NCBI RefSeq assembly: GCF_018130465.1
Contig: NZ_JAFCKJ010000019.1
Coordinates: forward strand, 1-64,000
DNA from: Bradyrhizobium canariense
GTDB taxonomy: Bacteria > Pseudomonadota > Alphaproteobacteria > Rhizobiales > Xanthobacteraceae
DNA length: 64,000 bases
Direction: 5' to 3'
Shown here: positions 27,816 through 37,647 of the stretch, in pieces
Layout of the letters: every line of letters starts with the position of its first letter
How positions within the stretch are numbered: the first letter of the stretch is position 1
Notes under the pieces: generated by a model
Database searches by the model: none
What the model saw: the letters and a program-made list of their open reading frames with translations, nothing else
Told to the model about the DNA's origin: nothing
Translations under genes and position numbers: made by a program

Positions 27816-29519
27816 TCACACTCTGATGTCGACGCCGCTGCTCGATCCGAGCATGCGGCCGTAGCTGCGCCCGACCGGGGCCGTGGGAACTGCGTCCTCG
27901 TCGCTGATGATCAGCCGGCGAGTATTGCCGCCATTGTCGTTGTTCTGGCCGGAGTTCTGGCCCGACGAATTCTGGTCGCGCAGGCTGAAGGACAGCCCGT
28001 TGCTGCCGGTCTTGAGGCCGGCATCGTCGAGCGCGCGCTGCAATTGCGGCGCGTCCTGCCGCAGCATCTGCAGCGTCTCCGGCTTCTCGACGGTGAGATG
28101 CGAGGTGACCTGGCCGTTGCGGTCGACATTGATGCGGACGTCGATGCGGCCGAGGTCGAGCGGATCGAGGCTGATGTCGAACCGGGTCTTGCCCGCGCGT
28201 GCGGCGGCGGCAATTTCGATCGGCACGCCGCTGATCGGAATGGCGTTGGCATTCGCCGCGGTCGCCGTGAGCGTCGCGGTCGAAGCCGTGGCGGCCGAAG
28301 TGGTATTGGTCAGCGGCGCCTGCACGGCCGAGGCCGCCTGCGCGCTGGTGTCGGTCGTGGGGACAGCGGCCTGCGCGCCCGCATGAGCGTGCGTGGCCGG
28401 CGTGCCCTGGGTCGCATCGGCCGTGCGGTCGGAGGTGGCGGCCTTGGCGTCGGCCGCGTCGATCGGCGGCTTGTCGGCTTGCGGATGCGCCGCGTTGGCG
28501 GACGCTGCCGTGGCCGGGGTCAGCGCGGCGTTGGCTTTGCCGGTGTCCTGGCCGATATTGGAGACGTCGCTCCCGCCTTGCGCGGTGACTGCGGCCTTGA
28601 ACGAGGTTTTCGGCGTGCCCTGATCGACGGCGGCGATCAGGCCGCCATCGGTCTTGGCATCGGCCGCGGCCGCATCGGTCGTCCCGGTTGCGGCATCGGC
28701 CAGCGTCGCCGAGGTGTCGGCATCGACCTTGGCGCTTGCGGTCTTGGCGCTCTTGTCGCCCGGCGTCGCGGTGTCGGTCTTGGTGCCGGCGATCTGCGCC
28801 GCGATGGCCGCGCTGGCGGCGATGCCGGCGGCGGCGATCGTCAGTGGCGAGGAGGCGGAGCTGGTGGCCTGGTTCGCAGCCGCGTTCGGATCGATCGGCA
28901 CCACCGGCGCGGCCACCACGATTGCGTTCGGATCGGGCACGGCCGGCGTCGCGTCGATCTGCGCGGCTGCGGCGGCATCGACGGCGGCGGCAAGGCCGTC
29001 GGTCTTGTCCCCCTTGGTCTCGTCGGGCTTGTCCGCCGATTTGTCGGCAGACTTGTCGGCCGATTTGGCGTCGGAGGTCTCGGACTTGTCCTTGGTCTTG
29101 CTGTCAGCCTTGGCCGGATCCGCGGTCGTGTCGTTCTTGGTGTCGTTGGCCGGCGCGGAATTGTCGGTGTCGTCGCTGGCCTTGCTCTGCGAGGATTGGT
29201 CGGTCGCCGAACGATCGCGCGGGCTCTTGTCCGAGGCGGACGATGAATCGGTCCGGCGCGGGGTGTCCTGCGCGGAGGACGCCGCGCTGTCGCTGATCGC
29301 CTGGGTGTTGCTGTCGACCAGCGAGCCGAAGGAGTCGTTGGACGTGTCTTTCGGCGCCTGCGAGCGGGCAGGCTTTTGCTGCGCGCTCTGGACTTGCACG
29401 CTTGCCGCTACATCTGACGTACGACCGACCACAGGCAACCCCTTGGAAACATCTTCGGTATGAGAGGTAGCAAGGAGCGGGCCAGCCCCGCGCAGCGGTA
29501 TTTTTTCTAGCAAAATCAA
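27816..29519 (-). CDS. fliK: FliK-type flagellar hook-length control protein
   Basis: 567 residues. A long, low-complexity Ala/Thr/Asp/Lys-rich middle part, including a short KSAD tandem repeat, is followed by the conserved FliK C-terminal domain: 'GKTRFDISLDPLDLGRIDVR', 'DRNGQVTSHLTVEKPETLQM', 'LLRQDAPQLQRALDDAGL' region and 'GLSFSLRDQ'. Such proteins measure hook length and switch export specificity. The start (TTG 29519) is uncertain. The variable N-terminus offers no homology guide. Confidence 0.85.
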   Translation of the reverse strand: MILLEKIPLRGAGPLLATSHTEDVSKGLPVVGRTSDVAASVQVQSAQQKPARSQAPKDTSNDSFGSLVDSNTQAISDSAASSAQDTPRRTDSSSASDKSPRDRSATDQSSQSKASDDTDNSAPANDTKNDTTADPAKADSKTKDKSETSDAKSADKSADKSADKPDETKGDKTDGLAAAVDAAAAAQIDATPAVPDPNAIVVAAPVVPIDPNAAANQATSSASSPLTIAAAGIAASAAIAAQIAGTKTDTATPGDKSAKTASAKVDADTSATLADAATGTTDAAAADAKTDGGLIAAVDQGTPKTSFKAAVTAQGGSDVSNIGQDTGKANAALTPATAASANAAHPQADKPPIDAADAKAATSDRTADATQGTPATHAHAGAQAAVPTTDTSAQAASAVQAPLTNTTSAATASTATLTATAANANAIPISGVPIEIAAAARAGKTRFDISLDPLDLGRIDVRINVDRNGQVTSHLTVEKPETLQMLRQDAPQLQRALDDAGLKTGSNGLSFSLRDQNSSGQNSGQNNDNGGNTRRLIISDEDAVPTAPVGRSYGRMLGSSSGVDIRV

Positions 29520-29778
29520 AGATTTGGTAATTTAGCGCCCCGCCGCGGGGCCCTCCGCGACCCCGCCATTTCTGCCTCCCCGGCAAGAATTGCCCTAACC
29601 TGGCGGCGTGCGTGATTGCTTCACCGGAAGGCCGCCTATATTAAAGAGACAGCTCTCAGCCGCTTTCGACCGGGCAGGCCGCGCCATTCGGGAACCAAGG
29701 TTCCCGCGGGTCGCCTTTGTCCCGCCGGAAGCACCCAGCGGATCGCCCAACGCCGCCGTCCACAACGCTTTAAGGCCC

Positions 29779-30960
29779 ATGCTCAACAGTCTGGATCTCG
29801 AAGGCCGTCCTGAGGATACCAGGGTCGTCGTTGCCATGTCGGGCGGCGTCGATTCATCGACGACGGCTGCGCTCTTGAAGGCGGAAGGCTACGACGTCGT
29901 CGGCATCACGCTGCAGCTCTACGACCATGGCGCCGCGACCCACCGCAAGGGCGCCTGCTGCGCCGGCCAGGACATCCACGACGCCCGCGACGTCGCGGCC
30001 AAGCTCGGCATTCCCCATTACGTGCTCGACTACGAGGATCGCTTTCGCGAGTCCGTCATCGACAATTTCGCCGATAGCTACGCGCTCGGCGAGACCCCGG
30101 TGCCGTGCATCGAGTGCAACCGCTCGGTCAAGTTCCGCGACCTCTTGAAGACCGCGCGAGAGCTGGGCGCCACCGCGCTCGCCACCGGCCATTACGTCGC
30201 CTCGCGCCGCCGCGACGACGGCTCGCGCGCGCTGGTCTGCGCTGCCGATGCCGACCGCGACCAGAGCTATTTCCTGTTCGCGACCACGCAGGAGCAGCTC
30301 GACTACTTACGCTTTCCGCTCGGCGACATGACCAAGCCGGAGACGCGTGAGCTGGCGCGCCGCTTTGGTCTGGCGGTCGCCGACAAGCACGACAGCCAGG
30401 ATATCTGCTTCGTGCCCACCGGGCGCTACACCGACATCATCACCCGCCTGCGGCCGAACGCGATGGACCCCGGCGACATCGTCGATCTCGACGGCCGCGT
30501 GCTTGGCCGGCACAACGGCATCGCCAATTTCACCATCGGCCAGCGTCGCGGCCTCGGCATCGCAGCTGCCGCGCCGCTGTTCGTGGTGCGGCTGGAGGCC
30601 GCCAACCGCCGCGTCGTCGTCGGCCCGCGCGAGGCGCTGAGGATGCACCGCATCAGCTTGCGCGACGTCAACTGGATCGGCGACGGCGACATCGACCGCG
30701 CCATCGGCGCCGGCCTGGAAATGTTCGTGCGCGTGCGCTCGACCCGCAGCCCCCAGCCGGCGTGGCTGCGCGGCGCCAACGGCCATTACGAGGTCGAGCT
30801 TGTCGCCGGCGAAGAGGGCGTCTCGCCCGGACAGGCCTGCGTGTTCTACGACGCACCTTCCGGCCAGGCCCGCGTGCTCGGCGGCGGCTTCATTCAAAGC
30901 GCCGCCGCGAAGGCCGCAAGCAGCACGACGAGGCCGCTCGCAGAAGCGGTCCGCGGCTAA
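29779..30960 (+). CDS. mnmA: MnmA, tRNA-specific 2-thiouridylase
   Basis: 393 residues. The PP-loop is '[18 protein letters not shown]'. Further family marks are '[10 protein letters not shown]', '[11 protein letters not shown]' with the first catalytic Cys, 'ATGHYV', 'DQSYFLF', 'SQDICFVP' with the second catalytic Cys and 'IGQRRGLGI'. MnmA puts 2-thio on U34 of Lys, Glu and Gln tRNAs. ATG 29779 starts about 18 residues before the PP-loop. An upstream extension of 57 residues in the same frame is unlikely. It is divergent from fliK. Confidence 0.95.
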   Translation: MLNSLDLEGRPEDTRVVVAMSGGVDSSTTAALLKAEGYDVVGITLQLYDHGAATHRKGACCAGQDIHDARDVAAKLGIPHYVLDYEDRFRESVIDNFADSYALGETPVPCIECNRSVKFRDLLKTARELGATALATGHYVASRRRDDGSRALVCAADADRDQSYFLFATTQEQLDYLRFPLGDMTKPETRELARRFGLAVADKHDSQDICFVPTGRYTDIITRLRPNAMDPGDIVDLDGRVLGRHNGIANFTIGQRRGLGIAAAAPLFVVRLEAANRRVVVGPREALRMHRISLRDVNWIGDGDIDRAIGAGLEMFVRVRSTRSPQPAWLRGANGHYEVELVAGEEGVSPGQACVFYDAPSGQARVLGGGFIQSAAAKAASSTTRPLAEAVRG

Positions 30961-31008
30961 GCGCATGATCCGGAAAAGTGTGCAGCGGTTTTCCGATCAG
31001 ATCATGCG
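30961..31008. repeat. palindromic intergenic repeat after mnmA
   Basis: GCATGATC (30963-30970) is inverted at 31000-31007 (GATCATGC), with CGGAAAA / TTTTCCG as an inner arm pair. This 'GCATGATCCGGAAAAGTG' hairpin is a frequent Rhizobiales intergenic element (from memory) and may also serve as a terminator for mnmA. Confidence 0.6.
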
Positions 31009-31038
31009 GAATATAAGAATCTAGACGGGGCAGGGGGC

Positions 31039-31677
31039 ATGGCAGCAGACATCTCGCGGGCCGGGGTCGAGAAGGCCTATGGCCGCTGGGCGCCGGTCTA
31101 TGATCTCGTGTTCGGCAAGGTGTTCGACGCCGGACGGCAGTCGACCATCGCGGAGGCCGACCGCATCGGCGGCCGCATCCTCGACGTCGGCGTCGGCACC
31201 GGCCTCTCGCTCTCCGACTACGCGCGCACCACGAAGATCTGCGGTGTCGACATCTCCGAGCCGATGCTGCGCAAGGCGCAATCGCGCGTGCGCGCGCTGC
31301 GCTTGAGTAATGTCGAGGTGCTCTCGGTGATGGATGCCAAGAACCTCGCCTTCCCCGAAAACTTCTTCGACGCGGTGGTCGCGCAATACGTCATCACCGC
31401 GGTGCCCGATCCCGAAGGCACGCTCGACGAGTTCGTGCGCGTCTTGAAGCCCGGCGGCGAGCTGATCCTCGTCAACCACATCGGCGCGGAAAAGGGTTTT
31501 CGCAAACTCTCCGAGCTGGCGTTTGCGCCCTTGGCTCGCCGTCTCGGCTGGCGCCCGGAGTTTCCGTGGGCCCGCCTGGTCGACTGGGCCACAAAACACG
31601 GCGGCGTCACGCTGGCCGAGCGCCGCCCGATGCCGCCGATGGGGCATTTTTCGCTGATCCGCTACCTCAAAGCGTGA
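31039..31677 (+). CDS. class I SAM methyltransferase, probably phosphatidylethanolamine N-methyltransferase (PmtA-type)
   Basis: 212 residues. The SAM-binding motif is 'ILDVGVGTGLSLSDY', followed by 'ICGVDISEPMLRKAQ' and 'NFFDAVVAQYVITAVPDPEG', with C-terminal 'LKPGGELILVNHIGAEKG'. The N-terminal 'AYGRWAPVYDLVFGKVFDAG' resembles the Rhodobacter/Bradyrhizobium PmtA group, which methylates phosphatidylethanolamine on the way to phosphatidylcholine. Bradyrhizobium has several Pmt enzymes, so the exact step is uncertain. It starts 78 bases after mnmA. Confidence 0.72.
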   Translation: MAADISRAGVEKAYGRWAPVYDLVFGKVFDAGRQSTIAEADRIGGRILDVGVGTGLSLSDYARTTKICGVDISEPMLRKAQSRVRALRLSNVEVLSVMDAKNLAFPENFFDAVVAQYVITAVPDPEGTLDEFVRVLKPGGELILVNHIGAEKGFRKLSELAFAPLARRLGWRPEFPWARLVDWATKHGGVTLAERRPMPPMGHFSLIRYLKA

Positions 31678-31770
31678 CTGCAAGCGGCACGGGAGGTGCG
31701 CTCCCTCTCCCGCTTGCGGGGGAGGGTTGGGGAGGGGGTCTCTCCACACGCGATATCTCGCGAGTTACTC

Positions 31771-31858
31771 CGTCATTGCGAGCGTAGCGAAGCAATCCAG
31801 AGTCTCTCCGCAGAGGCAGTCTGGATTGCTTCGTCGCAAGTGCTCCTCGCAATGACGG
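31771..31858. repeat. 88-base inverted repeat element
   Basis: CGTCATTGCGAGCGTAGCGA at the left is repeated in inverted, imperfect form at the right (CGCAAGTGCTCCTCGCAATGACGG), with AGCAATCCAGA / TCTGGATTGCT as inner arms. It is a common Bradyrhizobium intergenic element (from memory). A GC-rich purine/pyrimidine block (CTCCCTCTCCCGCTTGCGGG, about 31700) lies just before it. Confidence 0.65.
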
Positions 31859-31942
31859 GGAAACCTGAGAGGACCCCGCCCCTCCGCGATCACATCGCAT
31901 TTCAGCCGGGAACATCGTCCCAGACCCGCGCGTTTCCCTCCC

Positions 31943-32299
31943 ATGCGCACCACATCAAACATCATTCTGGCCAGCCTCCTGATCGCCGCCTCCGGCAGTG
32001 CGACCGCGCAGGCCCCGCCCGCCCCGGCGACGCCGCCGCAAGCGACCGCGCCGCCATCCCCGCAACGCAGCCCAGGCTGCGCGCCCTCGGACCGGCTCAC
32101 CACCACGCCCGACGGCACCACCACCGGCCAGTCCCGGGAACCGCTCGGCGACAAATTGGCCAGGTCCGACGGCGTGCTCTGCCCGCCCTCCGGCGTCGAT
32201 CCCGAGATGCACGCCCCGGCCCCCCAGACCGGCGGCAACACCCCTGTGATCCCGCCCCCCGGCAGCCCCGGCGGCGACCCGACCGTCCGGCCGAAATAG
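31943..32299 (+). CDS. small exported proline-rich protein of unknown function
   Basis: 118 residues with a signal peptide (MRTTSNIILASLLIAASGSATAQ cut near AQA) and a Pro/Ala/Thr-rich mature part. The conserved-looking core is 'CAPSDRLTTTPDGTTTGQS' followed by 'LGDKLARSDGVLCPPSGVDP' with two Cys that could form a disulfide. Similar small secreted proteins occur next to this tRNA in related genomes as far as I recall. No function is proposed. Confidence 0.55.
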   Translation: MRTTSNIILASLLIAASGSATAQAPPAPATPPQATAPPSPQRSPGCAPSDRLTTTPDGTTTGQSREPLGDKLARSDGVLCPPSGVDPEMHAPAPQTGGNTPVIPPPGSPGGDPTVRPK

Positions 32300-32324
32300 G
32301 GTCGTTCCGCCTCCCGAATCTCGT

Positions 32325-32356
32325 CGTCATGCCCGGGCTTGTCCCGGGCATCCACG
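32325..32356. repeat. palindromic repeat (CGTCATGCCCGGG class)
   Basis: CGTCATGCCCGGG and CCCGGGCATCCACG form a hairpin with a CTTGT loop, 26 bases after the small exported protein gene. It is related to the copy at 17631-17661. It may act as terminator. Confidence 0.55.
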
Positions 32357-32606
32357 TTCTTGGACGGGGGAAGGTCAAAAATTCGTCCGCCGAAGCTTTG
32401 GCGAAGGCGGAGGGAGAGGCCGAGATCCGCGCAAGGCGCGAATTTCGGGTGAGGGGGCTCTCCATGAGTCCAGTGCGGGAAAGGGGCGAATTCGGCCCCC
32501 AAATCACCCCCCGACAACCGCGCCACTTTGCTTGACAGCCCGCCGCCCCCTTCCTTATATGCCGCGCGTTCGCGAGATCGGCCGTGTCAGGCCCTCGCGA
32601 CCCTGT

Positions 32607-32683
32607 GGCGGGGTAGCTCAGCTGGTTAGAGCACGGGAATCATAATCCTGGGGTCGGGGGTTCGAGTCCCTCTCCCGCTACCA
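32607..32683 (+). tRNA. tRNA-Met (anticodon CAT)
   Basis: The 77-base cloverleaf includes an encoded CCA. The acceptor GGCGGGG pairs with TCCCGCT, the D arm is GCTC...GAGC, the anticodon stem CGGGA/TCCTG holds the loop ATCATAA (anticodon CAT), and the T arm is GGGGG-TTCGAGT-CCCTC. The G-C run typical of initiator anticodon stems is not complete, so an elongator is likely. A tRNA-Ile2 with lysidine at CAT cannot be wholly excluded. It borders the degenerate, island-like region to the right. Confidence 0.9.
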
Positions 32684-32875
32684 TTCAAATCAATCGTCTA
32701 TGTCCGTGAAGCTGCGTCGAGTGACCTGTATGCACTCCGGTTGCGCTCAGCTGTCTGCTTGATGCCCACCGAGCGATCGGGATTTTGAGGGCGACCAGCC
32801 TCGCTGGTGAGGACGTGATCCCAATTTCAAACAAAATGGGGACCTTTAGGTCCCCGCCCGAGTCAAAAATTGCAC

Positions 32876-33091
32876 CTACACTTGGAAAAAGGCGCGACCA
32901 TAAACTGATCGCAGGAGGTCAATTTCTTCACGTCGTTTAAACTGATATAGCAGGTAGACATTCTTCTCATGCGCCGCTGCCTTGTCAGCAACGCTTCGTG
33001 CGCTACGCCATTGAACAATGCGTGTGATCGTTATCGCTGCTAGGATCTGATCGTCGTGGCGATTATGCATCTCATCCGAAGTTGAAATCAC
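32876..33091 (-). CDS. possible small protein, 71 residues
   Basis: Not recognised. It begins MISTSDEMHNRHDDQILAAI, is basic and ends 'EEIDLLRSVYGRAFFQV'. A shorter start at 33070 (MHNRHDD) exists. Codon choice is less GC-biased than in neighbours. Its start overlaps, head to head, the start of the next candidate gene by ten bases, so at least one of the two may be a chance frame. It lies in the gene-poor stretch after the tRNA. Confidence 0.3.
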   Translation of the reverse strand: MISTSDEMHNRHDDQILAAITITRIVQWRSARSVADKAAAHEKNVYLLYQFKRREEIDLLRSVYGRAFFQV

Positions 33092-33399
33092 TGATGGAGT
33101 TGAATGGAGGTGTTCATCGGCATTTTTTGACCGGCGAAGAAGAAGTGCAAGCTTTTCAAAATAATGAATTCATTCGAATGCATAATTCGACCTTGAGTAA
33201 AGTCGGCTTCCTACGTGCCGCTATTCGTAGGCTCATTTTGGGAAAGTTGCGCACCGCATCGCGCGGATTTGGCGTCGCGTTGGATCGGATTTTTGAGGGG
33301 CGTTCCGCGAAGGCTGTTGGACTATTCGCGACGGCAATCACCATCGGCGTGGGCATCTGGCAAATCTTCCTTTGGTTCAAGGAGGCGATCCCGAAATAG
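33082..33399 (+). CDS. possible small membrane protein, 105 residues
   Basis: Not recognised. The N-terminal part is polar (LNGGVHRHFLTGEEEVQAFQ) and the C-terminal part has a probable membrane segment ('AVGLFATAITIGVGIWQIFL') ending WFKEAIPK. Base composition is more AT-rich than in the flanking chromosome, in keeping with foreign DNA. The residue pattern looks protein-like but there is no supporting neighbour. Confidence 0.4.
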   Translation: MKSLMELNGGVHRHFLTGEEEVQAFQNNEFIRMHNSTLSKVGFLRAAIRRLILGKLRTASRGFGVALDRIFEGRSAKAVGLFATAITIGVGIWQIFLWFKEAIPK

Positions 33400-34340
33400 A
33401 CCAGCTCAAGGCGGTGGCTCGATGTGGTCGAAATTCGGTCACTGTTTTTAGGCGCCAGCGCGGCCATCGCCCCGACGAGGCTGGGCAAGTATTCGCCGTG
33501 ATCGCCGCGCCTTAGAACATCTTTTCCCCGGCTTGCGCCCAGAGCTTGGGTGTTGGAATTTTTCGCCGCTCTCCGCGGGCAATAGCGAATGAAGTTCTAC
33601 TAGCTGAAGGGCTGTTCGAATTCTTGCTCAGCCTCGACGGGCAAAACACCCGCCCCCCGTCAACCCCTCCCCACAAAAATATTCCCCTTTACCGAAATTC
33701 GGAATTGGCGTATGTGTCGCCCATCCCGGCTCATCCTTGAGGGGCGATCTTGTGGCGTCATGTTCGCGAGCCGGGCTTGCGGTGGACGCGGCAGCGTTCG
33801 GGTGCGAGAGGCGTGGGGCAGGGCGGATTGCTCTCCGTGAGCCCTAAGGCTTCGTTCCGACGAGCGGCGCTGTCAGGTTCGTCTCGTCATCAGGTCGGCG
33901 GCAACGTGCACAATGTCGTCGAAACCGGTGGCGAAATGGCGGGCCGTGCGTACGGCAAAACCGTGTGGTCCTGGCCGTCGTTGCTACGGTCAAGCTCTTG
34001 CGGATGCGGCAGTCGCGTCAACCGGCGCGGTGTCGGTGAATTTCGCGAAGGCGAGGGAGGCCAGAACGAACTCGGCTCCCGGGAGAGCACGGCATAAGCC
34101 GTCCAACCACTGCGCAGGGAAGGCCGAGTGATTGGCTACACCTGTATGCTGCTGTGCGGTTCTTTTGCGCTACCTTTCGCGCAGCGGACCGCGGGTGCCA
34201 GCCGGCACCCGGCCTTCCCTGCGCCCTCTTGGCTTTGAGGGTGGAGCGACGAAGCAAAGCTCGGGCAAAGTCTGTCGCGAGAACGAGAACTCACGTCTGC
34301 TGTTGGCAGGTCTGCTGTTGGAAAGAATGGCTATGTCCGG
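33400..34340. other. gene-poor, degenerate region with repeat-like DNA
   Basis: No frame here has convincing coding character. From about 33720 to 34240 the sequence ('TGCGGTGGACGCGGCAGCG', 'AAACCGTGTGGTCCTGGCC', 'GTCCAACCACTGCGCAGGGA') resembles a long non-coding dispersed sequence that I remember from many Bradyrhizobium genomes and that is often mis-annotated as small proteins. I read it as a decayed copy. Nothing else recognisable is present. Confidence 0.45.
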
Positions 34341-34341
34341 C

Positions 34342-34396
34342 GACAGCCCCGGTTTGGACAGCCCCGGTTTGGACAGCCCTGGTCTGGACAGGCCGG
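34342..34396. repeat. 15-base tandem repeat (three copies plus a partial)
   Basis: The unit GACAGCCCCGGTTTG is at 34342-34356 and 34357-34371. The third copy (34372-34386) has two changes, and a partial fourth follows. Read in one frame it would encode SPGLD repeats, but no supported gene contains it. It lies in the region before cysD. Confidence 0.75.
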
Positions 34397-34746
34397 TCGA
34401 TCCGGCGTCGCGACGACACGACATCGGATCGTGTTTGCGAAAACGTTGCGCTTTTTCCCGCAACGAATTCCAGTGAATCTTCAAGGACTCAAGTGGACCG
34501 TCTTGCGGAATCGCGGCGCGGCAAATTCCCGTTGAGCGCAGGCAGAGAATGAGGTTTGCTTGATCCCCGTCGACCAGAGACATGCTGCGCTCGACCTGGC
34601 ATTCGAGTCGTCAAATGATTGTCCATGGGTGCTCAGATCCCGTGCAGTATCGTGAATCCGCGTCGGCAGGCGGCGTGGAAACGCCGCTGGTCGCGGCGAT
34701 CCGCCGCTATGCGGTACGTCGAGATGACGGGCAGCATCCTCAATTG

Positions 34747-35640
34747 ATGCCGCACCTGCGATGGCTGGAAGCGGAATCGATCGAGATCCTGCGCGAGGTG
34801 GCCGCCGAGTTTCGCAAGCCGGTCATGCTGTATTCGATCGGCAAGGATTCCGGCGTCATGCTGCATTTGGCGCGCAAGGCATTCTTTCCGGCGAAGATCC
34901 CGTTTCCGCTTTTGCATGTCGACACGACGTGGAAATTCAGGGAGATGATCAGTTTCCGCGACATCATGGCCCGCGAGTTGGGTCTCGATCTTCTTGTCCA
35001 CGTCAACCGGGATGGGATTGCCCGTGGCATCAGCCCGTTCGGCCCCTCGGCCGCGCTGCATACTGAAGTGATGAAGACCGAGGGGCTGAAGCAGGCGTTG
35101 GACGCCCATGGCTTCGATGCCGCGATCGGCGGCGCGCGCCGTGACGAGGAGAAGAGCCGCGCCAAGGAGAGGGTGTTCTCGTTCCGCAGCAAGCAGCATG
35201 TCTGGGATCCCCGGCGGCAGCGGCCCGAACTTTGGAATCTGTTCAACACGGCGATCCACGATGGCGAGTCGGTTCGGGTGTTTCCGCTGTCAAACTGGAC
35301 CGAGACCGACGTCTGGACCTACATTGCGGCCGAATCCATTCCCGTGGTGCCGCTGTATTTTGCCAGGCCTCGCCCGGTCGTGCACCGCTCCGGCGCCCTC
35401 ATCATGGTCGACGACGAGCGGCTTCCGCTCGACCCGGGCGAGCGGCCGGAGACGCGCATGATTCGCTTCCGCACGCTCGGCTGCTACCCGCTCAGCGGTG
35501 CGATCGAGTCAGAGGCGGCCAACGTCGACGAAATCATCGACGAAATGCTGGCCTCGACCACCTCTGAGCGCCAGGGTCGCCTGATCGACCATTGCGAGAG
35601 CAAGTCGATGGAGCGCAAGAAGCGCGAGGGCTACTTTTGA
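34747..35640 (+). CDS. cysD: CysD, sulfate adenylyltransferase subunit 2
   Basis: 297 residues from ATG 34747, the usual CysD length. An in-frame start at 34582 would add 55 residues that look non-homologous. The PP-loop region '[20 protein letters not shown]', '[15 protein letters not shown]', '[20 protein letters not shown]' and the C-terminal '[13 protein letters not shown]' are CysD hallmarks. With CysN it makes APS from sulfate and ATP. The stop overlaps the cysNC start as TGATG. Two sulfotransferase genes lie 13-16 kb downstream, so its product may feed sulfation and not only cysteine synthesis. Confidence 0.93.
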   Translation: MPHLRWLEAESIEILREVAAEFRKPVMLYSIGKDSGVMLHLARKAFFPAKIPFPLLHVDTTWKFREMISFRDIMARELGLDLLVHVNRDGIARGISPFGPSAALHTEVMKTEGLKQALDAHGFDAAIGGARRDEEKSRAKERVFSFRSKQHVWDPRRQRPELWNLFNTAIHDGESVRVFPLSNWTETDVWTYIAAESIPVVPLYFARPRPVVHRSGALIMVDDERLPLDPGERPETRMIRFRTLGCYPLSGAIESEAANVDEIIDEMLASTTSERQGRLIDHCESKSMERKKREGYF

Positions 35641-37568
35641 TGGAAGACACCCTCGATGTCCGTGCAGTGTCGCCACCGCCGGCGATCAAGGCCGAAAAGA
35701 GCCTGCTTCGCTTTCTGACCTGCGGATCGGTTGATGACGGCAAGTCGACCCTGATCGGCCGGCTGCTCTGTGATTCCCAGCTGGTCGAAGACGACCAGAT
35801 GGCGGCAGTGGTGCGCGACAGTGTCCGGCACGGGACCCTCGGCGAGGAGGCCGACCTTGCGCTGCTGGTCGACGGTCTCGAGGCTGAGCGGGAGCAGGGC
35901 ATTACCATCGATGTCGCTTATCGTTATTTCGCTACGCCCCGGCGCAGTTTCATCGTCGCCGATACCCCCGGGCACGAGCAGTACACGCGCAACATGGCGA
36001 CAGGGGCCTCTACTGCCGATCTCGCCGTGGTGCTGGTCGACATGCGCAAGGGCATTTTGACGCAGACCATGCGCCACAGCTACATCTGCTCGCTGCTTGG
36101 CATCCGCTCGATCGTTCTGGCCGTCAACAAGATTGACCTGGTATCCAATGCCGACGAAGTGTTCCGCCGCATCGTAGCGGATTATCACCGTTTCGCGGCG
36201 GCGCTTGCTTTCAGAGCGGTGGTGCCGATTCCAATCTCGGCGCGTTATGGCGACAATGTCGTTGCGGCGTCGGCGCGGACGCCATGGTACAGGGGCCCTT
36301 CGCTCCTGCAACACCTCGAAACCGTCGATGATGCGCAGAACGAACGGCAGCTACCGCTTCGCTTTCCGGTACAACGGGTGAGCCGTCCCAACGCGGATTT
36401 CCGCGGTTACGCCGGGACAGTGGCCTCGGGGCGGATCGCGGTCGGAGACGAGGTGGTGGTGGCAGCCTCGGGCCGATCCAGCCGGGTCGAGCGCATCGTT
36501 ACCTTCGACAGGGATCTTCCCCGTGCGACTGCCGGCGACGCGGTGACGCTCACTCTCAAGGACGAGATCGATATTGGTCGCGGCGATCTTCTGGTGGCGC
36601 CAGCCGCCCGGCCCGAGGTTGCCGATCAGTTCAGCGCCCACCTGCTATGGCTAGACGAGAAGCCGCTGTTGCCGGGCCGCTCCTATCTTCTCAAGATCGG
36701 GACCCGGACGCTGCCGGCGCAGGTGACGACGATCAAGCACAAGATCGATATCAATACGCTGACGCAGAGACCGGGGCGGACGCTCGGCCTCAACGAGATT
36801 GGCTTGTGCAATCTCTCGGTCGCAAGCCCGGTGGCCTTTGACGCCTACACGGACAACCCGCGGACGGGCGCGTTCATTTTGATCGATCGGCTCAGCAACG
36901 CAACGGCGGGCGCCGGCATGATCGCATTCGGGCTGCGCCGCGCCTCCAACATCCACCGTCATGCGCATCTGGTCGACAAGACGGCGCGGGCCTCGTTGAT
37001 GAAACAGACCCCCTGTGTGTTGTGGTTCACCGGGCTCTCCGGCTCCGGAAAATCGACCATTGCCAATCTGGTCGAGAAGGCGCTGCACGAGGCAGGTATC
37101 CACACCATGCTGCTCGACGGCGACAATATCCGCCATGGCGTCAACCGCGATCTTGGTTTCACCGAGGCGGATCGCGTGGAGAACATTCGCCGCGCCGGCG
37201 AGATGGCCAAGCTGCTGACCGAGGCGGGACTCGTGGTGCTGAGTTGCTTCATTTCGCCGTTCCGCGCCGAACGTGAAATGGTCCGAGGGCAACTCGCCCC
37301 CGGAGAATTCGTCGAGATCTTTGTCGACGTTCCGCTCAAGGAATGTATCCGGCGCGATCCGAAGGGCCTCTATGCCAAGGCGCTGGCCGGTGGCATTGCC
37401 AACTTCACCGGGATAGGCAGCCCCTACGAAGCGCCGCAGGCTCCCGACATTCTCGTCGATGGCCGGAACGAGACCCCTGAGATGGCCGCGGCGCGCGTGG
37501 TTGAATGGGTGTTGGCCCGCCCTGGAGAGGATGACGGCCGCGCGCATCGTGTGAATGATGCCGGCTGA
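35640..37568 (+). CDS. cysNC: CysN-CysC fusion: sulfate adenylyltransferase GTPase subunit + APS kinase
   Basis: 642 residues. The N-terminal GTPase (about 20-240) has '[16 protein letters not shown]', '[10 protein letters not shown]' and 'AVNKIDLV', and is followed by EF-Tu-like beta-barrels. The C-terminal APS kinase starts at about residue 455 with P-loop '[16 protein letters not shown]', '[11 protein letters not shown]' and '[17 protein letters not shown]'. The fusion converts sulfate through APS to PAPS, the donor for sulfotransferases. Rhizobial NodQ has the same architecture. The overlap with cysD indicates one operon. Confidence 0.93.
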   Translation: MEDTLDVRAVSPPPAIKAEKSLLRFLTCGSVDDGKSTLIGRLLCDSQLVEDDQMAAVVRDSVRHGTLGEEADLALLVDGLEAEREQGITIDVAYRYFATPRRSFIVADTPGHEQYTRNMATGASTADLAVVLVDMRKGILTQTMRHSYICSLLGIRSIVLAVNKIDLVSNADEVFRRIVADYHRFAAALAFRAVVPIPISARYGDNVVAASARTPWYRGPSLLQHLETVDDAQNERQLPLRFPVQRVSRPNADFRGYAGTVASGRIAVGDEVVVAASGRSSRVERIVTFDRDLPRATAGDAVTLTLKDEIDIGRGDLLVAPAARPEVADQFSAHLLWLDEKPLLPGRSYLLKIGTRTLPAQVTTIKHKIDINTLTQRPGRTLGLNEIGLCNLSVASPVAFDAYTDNPRTGAFILIDRLSNATAGAGMIAFGLRRASNIHRHAHLVDKTARASLMKQTPCVLWFTGLSGSGKSTIANLVEKALHEAGIHTMLLDGDNIRHGVNRDLGFTEADRVENIRRAGEMAKLLTEAGLVVLSCFISPFRAEREMVRGQLAPGEFVEIFVDVPLKECIRRDPKGLYAKALAGGIANFTGIGSPYEAPQAPDILVDGRNETPEMAAARVVEWVLARPGEDDGRAHRVNDAG

Positions 37569-37647
37569 GTGGGGCAGGCGACAAGGCTGAATGTGCGCTC
37601 CGTCGTCCGCCCGGGAAATTTGCCGTTCTCTGGCTCCGGGCCCATTG

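Noticed and set aside
27153-29246. 697-codon plus-strand open frame across flgD and fliK
   Set aside because: It is antisense to two recognisable flagellar genes. Its Gly/Arg-rich composition is an artefact of GC-rich, low-complexity fliK DNA.
29588-29604. possible sigma-54 promoter (GGGCAATTCTTGCC on the minus strand) before fliK
   Set aside because: Spacing between GG and GC is nine, not ten, bases, and the match to TGGCAC-N5-TTGC is poor.
33750-34257. several overlapping frames of 65-115 codons before cysD
   Set aside because: Arg/Ser-rich, no ribosome binding site, and the DNA resembles a dispersed non-coding Bradyrhizobium sequence.
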